DNA from: Methanobacterium sp.
Lineage (GTDB): Archaea; Methanobacteriota; Methanobacteria; Methanobacteriales; Methanobacteriaceae
NCBI GenBank assembly: GCA_020854975.1
Contig: JAHKLQ010000228.1
Coordinates: 1-27,172 of the forward strand
Direction of reading: 5' to 3'
DNA length: 27,172 nt
The position numbers and the translations under genes are program-made. The notes under the pieces are model-generated. The model searched no databases and was not told where the DNA came from. It was given only the letters and a program-made list of their open reading frames with translations. This document shows, piece after piece, positions 1 through 8,246 of this stretch (position 1 is the stretch's first letter; each line of letters opens with the position of its first letter).

Positions 1-1
1 A

Positions 2-103
2 AATCTCTTAAAAAATCTTATAGATGAGGTTAAATCCCAGGGAGAACATATAAAGCAGGTTACTAATTTAATTAAAAAACAAAAAACTCAGCTTAAAATG
101 TGA
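2..103 (+). CDS. C-terminal fragment of an unidentified protein (truncated by window edge)
   Basis: Reading from base 2, the frame is open for 33 codons and ends at a TGA at 101-103. The peptide is charged, rich in Lys, Gln and Leu, and has a heptad-like spacing of Leu, Ile and Val, so it may be the end of a coiled coil. The 5' end lies outside the window and no family can be assigned. It would converge on the cation transporter gene that ends at 163, which leaves about 59 bases between the two stops. The frame is short, so it could be chance, but an open frame right to the edge with a downstream AT-rich gap fits a real gene end. Confidence 0.45.
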   Translation, partial: NLLKNLIDEVKSQGEHIKQVTNLIKKQKTQLKM

Positions 104-162
104 TCCCTAGAACTGCGTATTGACTTATACGAAATTAATTTCCAAGGAATTATTATCTTCAC

Positions 163-1392
163 TCATAAACTTATCTTCAAAGTTTTTTCCATGATTTCAG
201 AGAGTTTTTCACTTTCAGGAGTTAAAGAACGTATGAAAAACTGGGAAAGAACATATTTTGGTCCTTCACCAACTTCCTGACTTAATATTACATCTACATT
301 TTCTTTAGCCAGGAATTCTGCAGTTTTTATTCCCCGCTTTTTTTCAATGTCTTTTGCAGGGTTTTCTCGGATCTGATAATTCTTTATTTCTCCGTTACTA
401 ACATCCCATATAAGGAAATATGGTGCTTTCCCAAAATGTTGGGATGGGGTTGATTGTAGACCTTCACTGGTTTCCACTGGAAGGGCATACCTCAGCGTAT
501 TCTTTTTAACAGGTTCTATTTGTACCAGAAGTGTTTCTAGTTCTTTTACTTCATTTTTGACCGTTTTTTCTACTTTTTCTGAAATTTCGTGTGCTTTTTC
601 AACGGATAAGTCTTTTTTTGTCTCTAAGTGGAGTTCTGAGAAAATATAAGGTCCTGAACTTCTTACTCGAACTTCATGGACACCTTCTACTCCCTCCACA
701 GCTAATGCCAGATCTTTGATGCGTTCCACTGTTTCTGGATCTAAAGTGGCATCTAGGAGCACTAGCACAGCATTTTTACCTATCTTCAAACCCATCCAAA
801 TAATCAGTAAAGAAACTAATAATCCTGCTACTCCCTGCAGACTTAAATAACCAATGTATGAGGCTACTATTCCTGCAAAAACCAGTAACGATGAAAAAAC
901 ATCAACAAGACTATGTTTTGCATCTCCTAAAAGAGCCGGAGATTCTATTTCTTCCCCCACTTTCTGTTCATAACGGGCCAGGAGGAAGGAAACAGCGACT
1001 GAAATAGCAGCGACTAAAATGGCAATGAATGGTATTTTCAACGGTTGAGGATTTATTATTCCCTGTACAGATTCCATTATTACTTCCAAACCACTGAACA
1101 CGATCACCACAGCGATGATAAGGGAAGACATTGTTTCTGCTTTGTAATAACCATAGGGAAATTTCTGGTCTGGTTTTCGTTGAGAAAGTTTAAGCCCAAT
1201 ATAAACAGCTAAAGAAGCAAAAATATCGGAAAAAGAATGAATTGAATCAGCCATAAGGGCCACACTACCTGATAACAGCCCAAAAACTCCTTTAATAATA
1301 CTTAAACCTAGATTAGTAAGTGTAGAATATTTTGCTGCTCTTTCACCCTTTTTAAACCGGTTAGTTAAGCCATCAAAAGCTCCATTTTCCAT
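163..1392 (-). CDS. Cation diffusion facilitator transporter fused to a C-terminal NifX-like domain
   Basis: A 409-residue membrane protein. Residues 20-215 form the six-helix CDF core; the metal-site motifs are visible as H52/D56 in helix 2 (with D49 just before) and H160/D164 in helix 5. Residues about 216-295 are the cytoplasmic CDF domain. Residues about 302-395 form an additional domain of the NifX/NifB C-terminal type, recognisable by its [15 protein letters not shown] segment, which closely parallels the SQHLGKTPYFVLIRW segment of the stand-alone carrier at 4816-5187. CDF proteins export divalent metals such as Zn, Fe, Mn or Co by proton antiport; NifX-type domains bind iron-sulfur or Fe-Mo cluster precursors. 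The metal cannot be read from sequence. It is the last gene of the minus-strand metal island and starts 68 bases after the stop of the upstream MinD gene, with a purine-rich AGGAGG upstream of the ATG. Confidence 0.87.
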   Translation of the reverse strand: MENGAFDGLTNRFKKGERAAKYSTLTNLGLSIIKGVFGLLSGSVALMADSIHSFSDIFASLAVYIGLKLSQRKPDQKFPYGYYKAETMSSLIIAVVIVFSGLEVIMESVQGIINPQPLKIPFIAILVAAISVAVSFLLARYEQKVGEEIESPALLGDAKHSLVDVFSSLLVFAGIVASYIGYLSLQGVAGLLVSLLIIWMGLKIGKNAVLVLLDATLDPETVERIKDLALAVEGVEGVHEVRVRSSGPYIFSELHLETKKDLSVEKAHEISEKVEKTVKNEVKELETLLVQIEPVKKNTLRYALPVETSEGLQSTPSQHFGKAPYFLIWDVSNGEIKNYQIRENPAKDIEKKRGIKTAEFLAKENVDVILSQEVGEGPKYVLSQFFIRSLTPESEKLSEIMEKTLKISL

Positions 1393-1460
1393 TATTAAAC
1401 TTAACCTCCTCTGGATCCTAATAAACTTCTAAGCCATACCCTAAGTGTACTCCACTAAAA

Positions 1461-2390
1461 TTAGGGAGTTTCCTGCATATCCAACAGACAATTATTCATT
1501 ATATCTTCAAAAATCATCTTAAAATTGGGTTCATAAACTACTGCGGGCTTTAAATTAATCAATGCCTTCACAAATCTAATATCATAAGGTATCATCCCCA
1601 GTAGTGGGATCTGGTTTTCCTGGAAGTAGTCCTGCAGATGGTTGGCGAAGTCCCTGTTGATTCCGCAACGATTGATAACTGCCCCACAAGGAATATTAAA
1701 ATGATCAATCAGTTTTATGGCTCTTTTAAGATCTCCAAAGGCTACAGGGGTTGGTTCAGTTACAAGTATTATATAGTCACTTCCCCTTACTGAGGCAATG
1801 ACTGGGCAGCCGATCCCGGCAGCTGCATCTAGAATCATGTAATCTGCTTGGATGTTTTCTGCAATTTCTGAGGCTTTCACTCGAAGTGCATTTACCACTT
1901 TTCCTGAACCTGATTCTCCTATTTTAAGCTGTCCTGAAACTATGGGAAATCCATACTGAGTTTTTCCAACACCTATTTTGGCGTTTTCAACTTTTTTGAG
2001 TTCGAAAGCTCCTGTTGGGCAGGCTAATTGACAGGCCCCACAGCCAACACATAATAATTCGTTAATTTCAGGAAGGTCTTTCTCATCATTCCAGGTGATG
2101 GCTGAATAATTACAAACATCTACACATTTTTTAAGCCCCTGGCATTTAGGGCAGAATTTAAGTGTTTTGCATTTCTCTGGGGAGAACTGGATTTTTTCAC
2201 CGGTGGTTAATGATTCCCATGTATCAAAATTCTTCTCTTCCAGACCTAAAACCAGAGCTAAATTGGGTGCATCAGCGTCGCAATCAACAGCCACTATTTT
2301 ATTATCCAATGCTAACATTACAGATAAGGAGGCAGTTAAAGTACTTTTTCCAGCTCCTCCTTTTCCCGATAGTATGGTAATGGTTTTCAT
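1461..2390 (-). CDS. MinD/Mrp-family P-loop ATPase with inserted 4Fe-4S ferredoxin domain (distal copy)
   Basis: 309 residues. The deviant Walker A motif GKGGAGKST (residues 9-17) and a DCDADAPN switch segment (36-43) place it in the MinD/ParA group. An insertion at about 70-130 carries cysteines for two clusters. The second is a standard CxxCxxCxxxCP motif (C114, C117, C120, C124). The first is atypical: C80-x2-C83-x5-C89-x3-C93, with another cysteine at C74. Such ferredoxin-MinD proteins occur in pairs, for instance in the ORP clusters of sulfate reducers, where they are thought to form heterodimers that couple ATP hydrolysis to cluster or electron transfer. It follows its paralogue by 18 bases, and its GGTGGAG ribosome site lies directly after that stop, so the two are probably translationally coupled. 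Function in methanogens is inferred only. Confidence 0.85.
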   Translation of the reverse strand: MKTITILSGKGGAGKSTLTASLSVMLALDNKIVAVDCDADAPNLALVLGLEEKNFDTWESLTTGEKIQFSPEKCKTLKFCPKCQGLKKCVDVCNYSAITWNDEKDLPEINELLCVGCGACQLACPTGAFELKKVENAKIGVGKTQYGFPIVSGQLKIGESGSGKVVNALRVKASEIAENIQADYMILDAAAGIGCPVIASVRGSDYIILVTEPTPVAFGDLKRAIKLIDHFNIPCGAVINRCGINRDFANHLQDYFQENQIPLLGMIPYDIRFVKALINLKPAVVYEPNFKMIFEDIMNNCLLDMQETP

Positions 2391-2408
2391 TTTTTTGTGC
2401 TCTCCACC

Positions 2409-3275
2409 CTATGTTCTCATCCCTATTAAGGAATAAGCAAGTTCTTCAATATTTTTATGAACCACTGGTTGACCCCGGGAGTGTTTTTTTAATATATTCC
2501 TTTCATATGGAATTTTCTGTATTATTGGAACATTTTTATCCCGTGAAACCTCTCCAATAAGGTTTAAATCACCTATATCTGATTTGTTAATGATTATCTG
2601 GGCAGGTAACTGCATGATGTCCAGTAGTTGAAGGATCAGTTCCAGGTCATGTTTTCCAAGGGGAGTGGGTTCTGTCACTGCCAGAGCCAAATCTGCATCG
2701 AGCATGGCAGAAATCACGTTGCAATGTGTTCCTGCAGCGGTATCTATTAAAAAATAGTCATAATCAGAGAAATGATCCGTAGCGTATTTCCTAGTGGCAT
2801 TGACCACTAAAGATGTGTTTTCACAACCAATTTCAATCTCACCCCACACCAAAAGGAGATGGTCCTTCTCATGTTCATGGAGTTGTTGGCATTTACCCTG
2901 ATATATGGATCCAATTACTTGCTGACCCTCCCCCAGGGCTCCTGAGGGGCAGGTTAAAAGACAAGCACCACAACCATTGCACTGTCCAGAGACTATGAAT
3001 GGATATCTGTCCTTAACAAATACCACTGCGTTTTCTTTGCAGACTTCAGCGCAGCGTCCACACTTCAAACATTTTTCTTGGTTAAAAGTGGGAAGCAGGG
3101 CATAAACATCTTCCAGCTTTTCTCGGGTTGTTGAAAGAATTATATGATCATCAGGGCATTCAACATCAACATCAACTAACAATACCTTCTTATAATTTGC
3201 TATTTCAAGAGCTAAAGCTGTTGATATTGTTGATTTACCAGTACCCCCTTTTCCACCCGTTATGGCTATTTTCAT
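2409..3275 (-). CDS. MinD/Mrp-family P-loop ATPase with inserted 4Fe-4S ferredoxin domain (proximal copy)
   Basis: 288 residues, paralogous to the next gene downstream. Walker A is [10 protein letters not shown] (residues 7-16) followed by [11 protein letters not shown] (34-44). The ferredoxin insertion at about 66-113 has two clean CxxCxxCxxxC motifs: C69, C72, C75, C79 and C99, C102, C105, C109 (the last followed by Pro). The pair of unequal copies, one with standard and one with altered cluster spacing, fits a heterodimer rather than a redundant duplicate; that is inference. The start ATG has an AGGAAG ribosome site. A 100-base spacer separates it from the NifX-like gene upstream and contains repeated GGATAATC elements, so it may have its own promoter. 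Confidence 0.85.
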   Translation of the reverse strand: MKIAITGGKGGTGKSTISTALALEIANYKKVLLVDVDVECPDDHIILSTTREKLEDVYALLPTFNQEKCLKCGRCAEVCKENAVVFVKDRYPFIVSGQCNGCGACLLTCPSGALGEGQQVIGSIYQGKCQQLHEHEKDHLLLVWGEIEIGCENTSLVVNATRKYATDHFSDYDYFLIDTAAGTHCNVISAMLDADLALAVTEPTPLGKHDLELILQLLDIMQLPAQIIINKSDIGDLNLIGEVSRDKNVPIIQKIPYERNILKKHSRGQPVVHKNIEELAYSLIGMRT

Positions 3276-3317
3276 GGTAACTTCCTGTGGTTATTTATTT
3301 ATAGTAATATCCATATG

Positions 3318-3355
3318 TCCTGTATTATTTCAGGATAATCTAATCCCGGATAATC
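3318..3355. repeat. Short inverted and direct repeats upstream of the ferredoxin-MinD pair
   Basis: The spacer holds TCCTG (3318-3322) facing CAGGA (3331-3335), then two copies of GGATAATC starting at 3333 and 3348, 15 bases apart, with TAATCC also between them. On the minus strand this reads as spaced GATTATCC elements upstream of the MinD gene. It could be an operator or a weak stem; no known factor site is recognised. Confidence 0.3.
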
Positions 3356-3375
3356 CGATACTCTCTTGCTTCAGA

Positions 3376-3768
3376 TTAACGTCTTCCTCTTCCCCCCATT
3401 CCCAGACCACGTCCTCGAGGAGCTGAGGGAGTAAGTTCTTCCAGTTTACCCTCAGATATAAGGGTTAAATTTTGTTTTACTGTTCCAGGAACCATCTGAT
3501 AGGCTTTTATACTCAGTTGGCTTAAAACTTCAGAAGCATTAGGACCCACTGAACCCGATATTAGGGCTTCTGCCCCTTCATCCCCTACTATTCTAGCAGT
3601 TTTTATCCCAGCTCCTCCACCTTCTACTGTGGCAGGGTTGGGTATGGCCTTAACATCTTTGAATTCTCCATTCTCTATATTTACCACTATCAAATGGGAG
3701 CATCTTCCGAATACAGGACTGGCCTGTGAATCAAGACTATCTCCACTGGCAGCTATTGCTACTTTCAT
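3376..3768 (-). CDS. NifX/NifB-C-like iron-sulfur cluster carrier (MTH1175-like)
   Basis: 130 residues. The whole core (about 1-110) is a dinitrogenase iron-molybdenum cofactor biosynthesis (NifX-like) domain: it starts MKVAIAASG, has the SPVFGRCSHLIVV strand-turn and the GGAGIKTARIV and LISGSVGPNA segments. It resembles my memory of Methanothermobacter MTH1175, the stand-alone member whose structure was solved. The last 15 or so residues are a Gly-Arg-Met tail (residues about 117-130) not needed for the fold. NifX-type proteins bind and pass on cluster precursors. There is no nitrogenase gene here, so a role in other iron-sulfur or metal cofactors is more likely. The GAGGTG ribosome site fits the ATG start. 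It lies 51 bases after the Mrp gene in the same direction. Confidence 0.88.
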   Translation of the reverse strand: MKVAIAASGDSLDSQASPVFGRCSHLIVVNIENGEFKDVKAIPNPATVEGGGAGIKTARIVGDEGAEALISGSVGPNASEVLSQLSIKAYQMVPGTVKQNLTLISEGKLEELTPSAPRGRGLGMGGRGRR

Positions 3769-3819
3769 CCAATCACCTCTTTAAATAATATATTTTTAAT
3801 AACATAATTTTGTTTTGGA

Positions 3820-4737
3820 TTAATTTTGAAGCTTATTTTCAATTTCAGAAACTATTTCCATGAAATTTTGGGATATTTGGGATTGTGGATCAGCAAAAAT
3901 GAAAGGTTTACCCTGGTCTGAGTTTTCTCTAACCTGAATTTCCATAGGCAAACTTCCTAAGTATGGTATTTCCAATTCTTCTGCCAGTTCCTTCCCTTCT
4001 CCTTTTCCAAAAATATCAATTTCTTGTTGGCAGTGCGGACAGGTAAATCCAGACATGTTCTCTATGATTCCTAAAACTGGGATCTTCAGTCCTTTCACCA
4101 TGTTAACACATTTTCTAACATCTTCTCCTGCCACAGCCTGGGGAGTGGTTACCATGACTACTCCATCCAGAGGTTGGATTGATTGTAGTACGGTTAAAGG
4201 CTCATCGCCTGTTCCTGGAGGATTATCAATAACCAACATGTCCAGTTTTCCCCAGGAAACATCAGACAAGAATTGTCTTATGGCTCCGGTTTTTTTAGGC
4301 CCTCTCCAAATCACTGGGGATCCTTTGGAGGGTAACATGAATTCTATAGATAAAACTTCCAGATTCTCTCTTACCTTAACAGGCAATATTCCCTGGGGCG
4401 ATTGCCCTAAAACGGCATGTTCTACTCCTAACATATGAGGAACATCCGGTCCGTGCAAATCCACATCCATTAAGCCTGTTTGGTAGTTTTTTAAGGCAAA
4501 TGCCGCTGCCAAATTGACAGCGATGGTTGATTTTCCTACTCCCCCTTTACCACTCATTACCGCGATTTTATGAGAAATATTACTCATCCGCTTTACTATG
4601 GTAATTTCTTGTTGCATTAGGAGTTTTTTATGTTCTTCTTCAGTAATTGATTCTGTTATAGTTGTTTCTTCTGTATTTGATTTCAAAAAAATCATCCCAT
4701 TCAATTCATGACTTTGTGAGTTTATCTTAGAATTCAC
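3820..4737 (-). CDS. Mrp/NBP35/ApbC-type iron-sulfur cluster carrier ATPase
   Basis: 305 residues with the GTG start used here. After a variable N-terminal tail of about 55 residues comes [10 protein letters not shown] (62-71), the DVDLHGPD switch (91-98), a WRGPKK segment (144-149), [10 protein letters not shown] (171-180), and the CPHC pair C233/C236 that bridges a 4Fe-4S cluster between two subunits in this family. These proteins bind a cluster and give it to apo-proteins. The start is uncertain: the GTG at 4737 lies inside an AGGTGA that looks like a ribosome site, with no start codon at proper distance after it; an ATG at 4695 (residue 15) is the alternative and all motifs lie downstream of both. 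It sits between two NifX-like carrier genes, which suggests a common cluster-transfer path. Confidence 0.93.
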   Translation of the reverse strand: MNSKINSQSHELNGMIFLKSNTEETTITESITEEEHKKLLMQQEITIVKRMSNISHKIAVMSGKGGVGKSTIAVNLAAAFALKNYQTGLMDVDLHGPDVPHMLGVEHAVLGQSPQGILPVKVRENLEVLSIEFMLPSKGSPVIWRGPKKTGAIRQFLSDVSWGKLDMLVIDNPPGTGDEPLTVLQSIQPLDGVVMVTTPQAVAGEDVRKCVNMVKGLKIPVLGIIENMSGFTCPHCQQEIDIFGKGEGKELAEELEIPYLGSLPMEIQVRENSDQGKPFIFADPQSQISQNFMEIVSEIENKLQN

Positions 4738-4815
4738 CTAAATAATAAATAATTGTTTTTTACTGGAATTAGATGTTTTTCTGGAGAGTTTCATGCACTA
4801 ACCATGATTTACTGT

Positions 4816-5187
4816 TTAAACATGACCATCTGCGCATGCTGAATCTTGGTTAGCCTTTTGCAGTTTTCCTTCTGCCCAATCTTGTAGGGCGTCAATTACT
4901 GTTCCAGTTGCTCCCACATAAACGTTAATTCCAGCACTTTGGATCATTTGAATGGCTTTAGAACCCAAATTACCACATAAAAGTGCTTCAGCTCCAGAAC
5001 CAGTGATGAACTCACCAGGAGTCATACCTCCACCCATATGTTTTCCTTTGCTCTCTAAAACCTGCAAATCTTCTATTTCATCATTTTCCCATCTTATTAA
5101 AACAAAATAAGGAGTTTTTCCCAGATGTTGGGATATTTCTCCTTTTAGTCCATTTTTATCGAGACTGGGAATGCATATTAGCACCAT
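4816..5187 (-). CDS. NifX/NifB-C-like cluster-binding protein
   Basis: 123 residues, a second stand-alone NifX-like domain. Its first half (residues 1-65) matches the family pattern, with SQHLGKTPYFVLIRW and GGGMTPGEFI, then LLCGNLGSKAIQMIQSAGI and VDALQDWAEGKL in the second half. Of the stand-alone copies it is closest in motif wording to the domain fused to the CDF transporter. The C-terminus has a Cys and a His (CADGHV). It has a strong AGGAGG ribosome site and begins 23 bases after the DUF134 gene stop, so the two are almost certainly one transcription unit. DUF134 next to NifX-like genes is a recurrent pairing in anaerobes. Substrate is unknown; binding of an iron-sulfur or heterometal cluster is the family expectation. 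Confidence 0.86.
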   Translation of the reverse strand: MVLICIPSLDKNGLKGEISQHLGKTPYFVLIRWENDEIEDLQVLESKGKHMGGGMTPGEFITGSGAEALLCGNLGSKAIQMIQSAGINVYVGATGTVIDALQDWAEGKLQKANQDSACADGHV

Positions 5188-5210
5188 TACTTTTTCCTCC
5201 TATAAATGGC

Positions 5211-5801
<591 letters not shown>

Positions 5802-5823
5802 GTTATGAATATATATTCAAAAC

Positions 5824-5835
5824 AATATATAAACT
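5824..5835 (-). promoter_or_regulatory. Probable TATA box for the metal-island operon
   Basis: On the minus strand this reads about TTTATATATTG, a good archaeal TATA box. It lies about 25-30 bases before the ATG at 5801. No ribosome site is visible in the bases just upstream of that ATG, so the transcript is probably leaderless or nearly so. Confidence 0.5.
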
Positions 5836-6032
5836 TTACCCAATCCCATAATTAACCACAAATAGAAAACAAAATTATAAACAAGATTAACCATTAAACA
5901 CACCCATACCATCATATTTATCTTAAAAAGTAACATATTAATTTGTAATTGGAAAACCAGATTTATAAATCCATTTATACGTTGATTAAATAAATATAAC
6001 TAATTATTTTTTATTTGAATTCTATCTTAAAA

Positions 6033-6040
6033 TTATAAAT
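6033..6040 (+). promoter_or_regulatory. Probable TATA box for feoAB
   Basis: TTATAAAT lies about 50 bases upstream of the feoA ATG. Standard archaeal spacing puts the transcription start near 6060-6066, inside the inverted repeat at 6057-6075, so a protein bound there would block initiation. Confidence 0.5.
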
Positions 6041-6056
6041 AGGTGAAAAAGGAAAG

Positions 6057-6075
6057 TTAGGTTAGTCTAACATTT
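6057..6075 (+). promoter_or_regulatory. DtxR/IdeR-family iron box upstream of feoA
   Basis: TTAGGTTAGTCTAACATTT. The left half and centre match the known DtxR/IdeR consensus TTAGGTTAG-S-CTAACCTAA at all nine left positions and five of nine right positions; GTTAG and CTAAC form a perfect inverted core around one T. It lies at the expected transcription start and 11 bases before the feoA ATG. DtxR-type repressors with Fe2+ shut off iron uptake genes, so this fits iron-dependent repression of feoAB. The repressor gene is not in the window. Confidence 0.72.
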
Positions 6076-6085
6076 GAGGTGTATT

Positions 6086-6313
6086 ATGATCACATTAGTA
6101 GAACTTAAAAACGGGAAAAAAGCAATAATCCAGAAAATTGAAGGAGGTCCCGGTTTAAAAAATCGTTTAGAAGTGATGAACATTCGGGAAGGGAAAACTA
6201 TTAGAAAAACATGCGCAGCACCTTTACGTGGCCCAGTAGTCCTAGAGATAGAAGGCTGTAAAATGGCTATAGGCCAGGGAATGGCAAAAAAAGTATGGGT
6301 GGAAGAGATTTGA
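6086..6313 (+). CDS. feoA: FeoA, ferrous iron transport accessory protein
   Basis: 75 residues from the ATG at 6086, which has GAGGTG four bases before it; an upstream in-frame TTG at 6074 would add four residues but lies inside the iron box. The protein is a single SH3-like FeoA domain: it starts MITLVELKNGKKAII, has KNRLEVMNIREGKTI in the middle and ends with IEGCKMAIGQGMAKKVWVEEI, the usual strand that closes the barrel. FeoA is a small cytosolic partner of the FeoB permease. The feoB frame overlaps its end. Confidence 0.93.
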   Translation: MITLVELKNGKKAIIQKIEGGPGLKNRLEVMNIREGKTIRKTCAAPLRGPVVLEIEGCKMAIGQGMAKKVWVEEI

Positions 6314-8034
6314 AGAAAATACTGCTCATGGGCAATCCTAATGTGGGTAAGAGTGTTGTTTTCTCCAGATTAACCGGAGTAAACGTTATCCAATCAAATT
6401 ATCCTGGCACCACTGTAGGATACACCAAAGGCCAGCTTAAAATAGGCCAAAATGAAATGGACATCATAGACGTGCCTGGAACTTATTCTTTATCCCCCTC
6501 CTGTAAAGCTGAAGAAGTAGCCAGGGATATGTTTTTCAATGAAAAACCTGACTTAATAATCAATGTTTTAGATGCCACTAACCTAGAAAGAAACCTTTAT
6601 CTAACCCTACAGATTCTAGAACATAACATTCCCACTGTGATAGTGCTTAACATGTGGGATGCTGCCAAAAGAAAAGGAATACATGTGAATCTGGAAAAAC
6701 TCAATAAAATCACTGGAATTAATGTTATCCCTGCAGTGGCTGTTACTGGTGAAGGCATAAAAGATTTAGTTAATATTGTAAATGAAACAACAATAAAAAA
6801 AGATAAACAACTTTCTAAAATCCCCAAAATGGATGATAGTGAAAAATGGGCTTTTATAGGAGAAATATTATCCGGAGTTCAGAAAATAGAACACCGCCAC
6901 CCCTCTCTACTGGAAAAATTAGAAGATGCATCAGTAAGACCGCTTTCAGGAATCATAATAGCCATAATAGTGATATTCATCACCATGCAAGTTGTAATAG
7001 GGTTTGGAGAACTCTTAATCAATTATATTCTAGATCCCTTATATTATCAGTATTATGGACCTTTCATTACCAGTGTAGTGGAAAACTTTATTCCCACGGG
7101 TTTCATCCATGATATCCTGATTGGTAGTGGATATGAATATGAAACTTCTTTCGGCTTATTAACCACCGGAATTTATGTGATATTTGCTGTTGTTTTACCC
7201 TATATCCTCTCATTCTATCTTGTTTTAGGATTTTTAGAGGATTTTGGTTATCTTCCTCGTCTTGCAGTCCTATTGGATAGTATAATGCATAAACTAGGAT
7301 TGCATGGCTATGCCACCATACCCATTGTTCTTGGCTTTGGCTGTAATGTTCCGGCCATGCTTTCCACCAGAATCCTGGAAGGGAAAAGAGAAAAATTCAT
7401 AGCCGCGACACTTATCGCCATATCAGTCCCCTGTATGGCCCAAACAGCAGTTATCATAGGTTTATTAGGTAAATATGGCATCCAGTATATCTTTATGGTG
7501 TATGGAACACTGCTCCTACTTTTCATAATCATGGGATCCATTTTGAACTTTTTATTAAAAGGAGAAAGTCCAGAGATCTTTTTTGAAATCCCCCCATACC
7601 GTATACCCCATATGGGGACCTTACTTAAAAAAACCTGGATGAGAGTGAGGGGATTCCTGATAGAGGCCTTACCCTTTGTGTTTCTAGGGATACTAGCCAT
7701 TAACATCTTATATTTGGTGGGAATAATGAGTGCCCTCTCCAATTTACTGGCCCCCATCATGTCCCAAATGTTGGGACTTCCCAATCAAGCCATTGATGCT
7801 CTAATTATGGGCTTTCTAAGGAAAGACCTGGCAACAGCCATGCTTGCACCCTTAAACTTAAGCCCCACACAACTTGTGGTGGCCTGTACGGTTTTAGCAT
7901 CCAGTTTCCCATGCATAGCAACCTTCATTGTCCTGATAAAAGAACTGGGAATTAAAGATATGCTTAAAACTGTTGTTTTAATGCTTTTCATTGCCATAAT
8001 CACCGGAACCATACTCAATCTGATATTAAATTAA
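6310..8034 (+). CDS. feoB: FeoB, GTP-dependent ferrous iron permease
   Basis: 574 residues from the TTG at 6310, which overlaps the feoA stop as TTGA, is preceded by GGTGG, and gives the usual FeoB start MKKILLMGNPNVGKS; an ATG at 6295 would add five residues. G-domain motifs: G1 GNPNVGKS (8-15), G3 DVPGTYS (54-60), G4 NMWD (114-117). The membrane half carries two FeoB gate segments with the key cysteines, GFGCNVPAML and SFPCIATF, and about eight to ten hydrophobic helices. The protein takes up Fe2+ across the cytoplasmic membrane. At 574 residues it is compact next to bacterial FeoB of about 700-770 residues. It is co-transcribed with feoA and probably controlled by the iron box at 6057-6075. 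Confidence 0.95.
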   Translation: MKKILLMGNPNVGKSVVFSRLTGVNVIQSNYPGTTVGYTKGQLKIGQNEMDIIDVPGTYSLSPSCKAEEVARDMFFNEKPDLIINVLDATNLERNLYLTLQILEHNIPTVIVLNMWDAAKRKGIHVNLEKLNKITGINVIPAVAVTGEGIKDLVNIVNETTIKKDKQLSKIPKMDDSEKWAFIGEILSGVQKIEHRHPSLLEKLEDASVRPLSGIIIAIIVIFITMQVVIGFGELLINYILDPLYYQYYGPFITSVVENFIPTGFIHDILIGSGYEYETSFGLLTTGIYVIFAVVLPYILSFYLVLGFLEDFGYLPRLAVLLDSIMHKLGLHGYATIPIVLGFGCNVPAMLSTRILEGKREKFIAATLIAISVPCMAQTAVIIGLLGKYGIQYIFMVYGTLLLLFIIMGSILNFLLKGESPEIFFEIPPYRIPHMGTLLKKTWMRVRGFLIEALPFVFLGILAINILYLVGIMSALSNLLAPIMSQMLGLPNQAIDALIMGFLRKDLATAMLAPLNLSPTQLVVACTVLASSFPCIATFIVLIKELGIKDMLKTVVLMLFIAIITGTILNLILN

Positions 8035-8118
8035 ACCTGTTAATAATTCCTTATTCACTGAACTACTAAAATTACAGTGGATATAGAATCATAGTTGATA
8101 TTAAAAAAGAGGAAAAAA

Positions 8119-8241
8119 ATGAAAAAAATAGATAACCTCCTTAAACCCTTCCTTTCCCTATTCAAACATGACTGCAAAAACTGCCCAGGATGTACCGGAA
8201 AATCTATTAATATAAAAATAGTGCATAAAGAGAAAAAATAA
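8119..8241 (+). CDS. Small Cys-rich protein downstream of feoB (FeoC-like candidate)
   Basis: A 40-residue frame with an AGAGG ribosome site a few bases before its ATG and TAA at 8239-8241. The peptide has a basic, partly hydrophobic N-terminal half (KKIDNLLKPFLSLFKH) and then a CKNCPGC motif (C19, C22, C25), followed by a Lys-rich tail. It lies 84 bases after feoB on the same strand. Small Cys-rich proteins after feoB are known in bacteria (FeoC or FeoB-associated Cys-rich proteins) and are thought to carry iron or an iron-sulfur cluster. This one has no clear membrane helix, so it is not an obvious member of the membrane-bound type. Assignment rests on position and the Cys motif. Confidence 0.55.
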   Translation: MKKIDNLLKPFLSLFKHDCKNCPGCTGKSINIKIVHKEKK

Positions 8242-8246
8242 TTATT

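Noticed and set aside
131..142. GAAATTAATTTC palindrome between the first two genes
   Set aside because: It is 12 bases of mostly A and T between convergent genes, with no T-tract after it on either strand.
7308..7784. 158-codon minus-strand frame inside feoB
   Set aside because: It is antisense to conserved FeoB gate segments and looks like a shadow of hydrophobic coding sequence.
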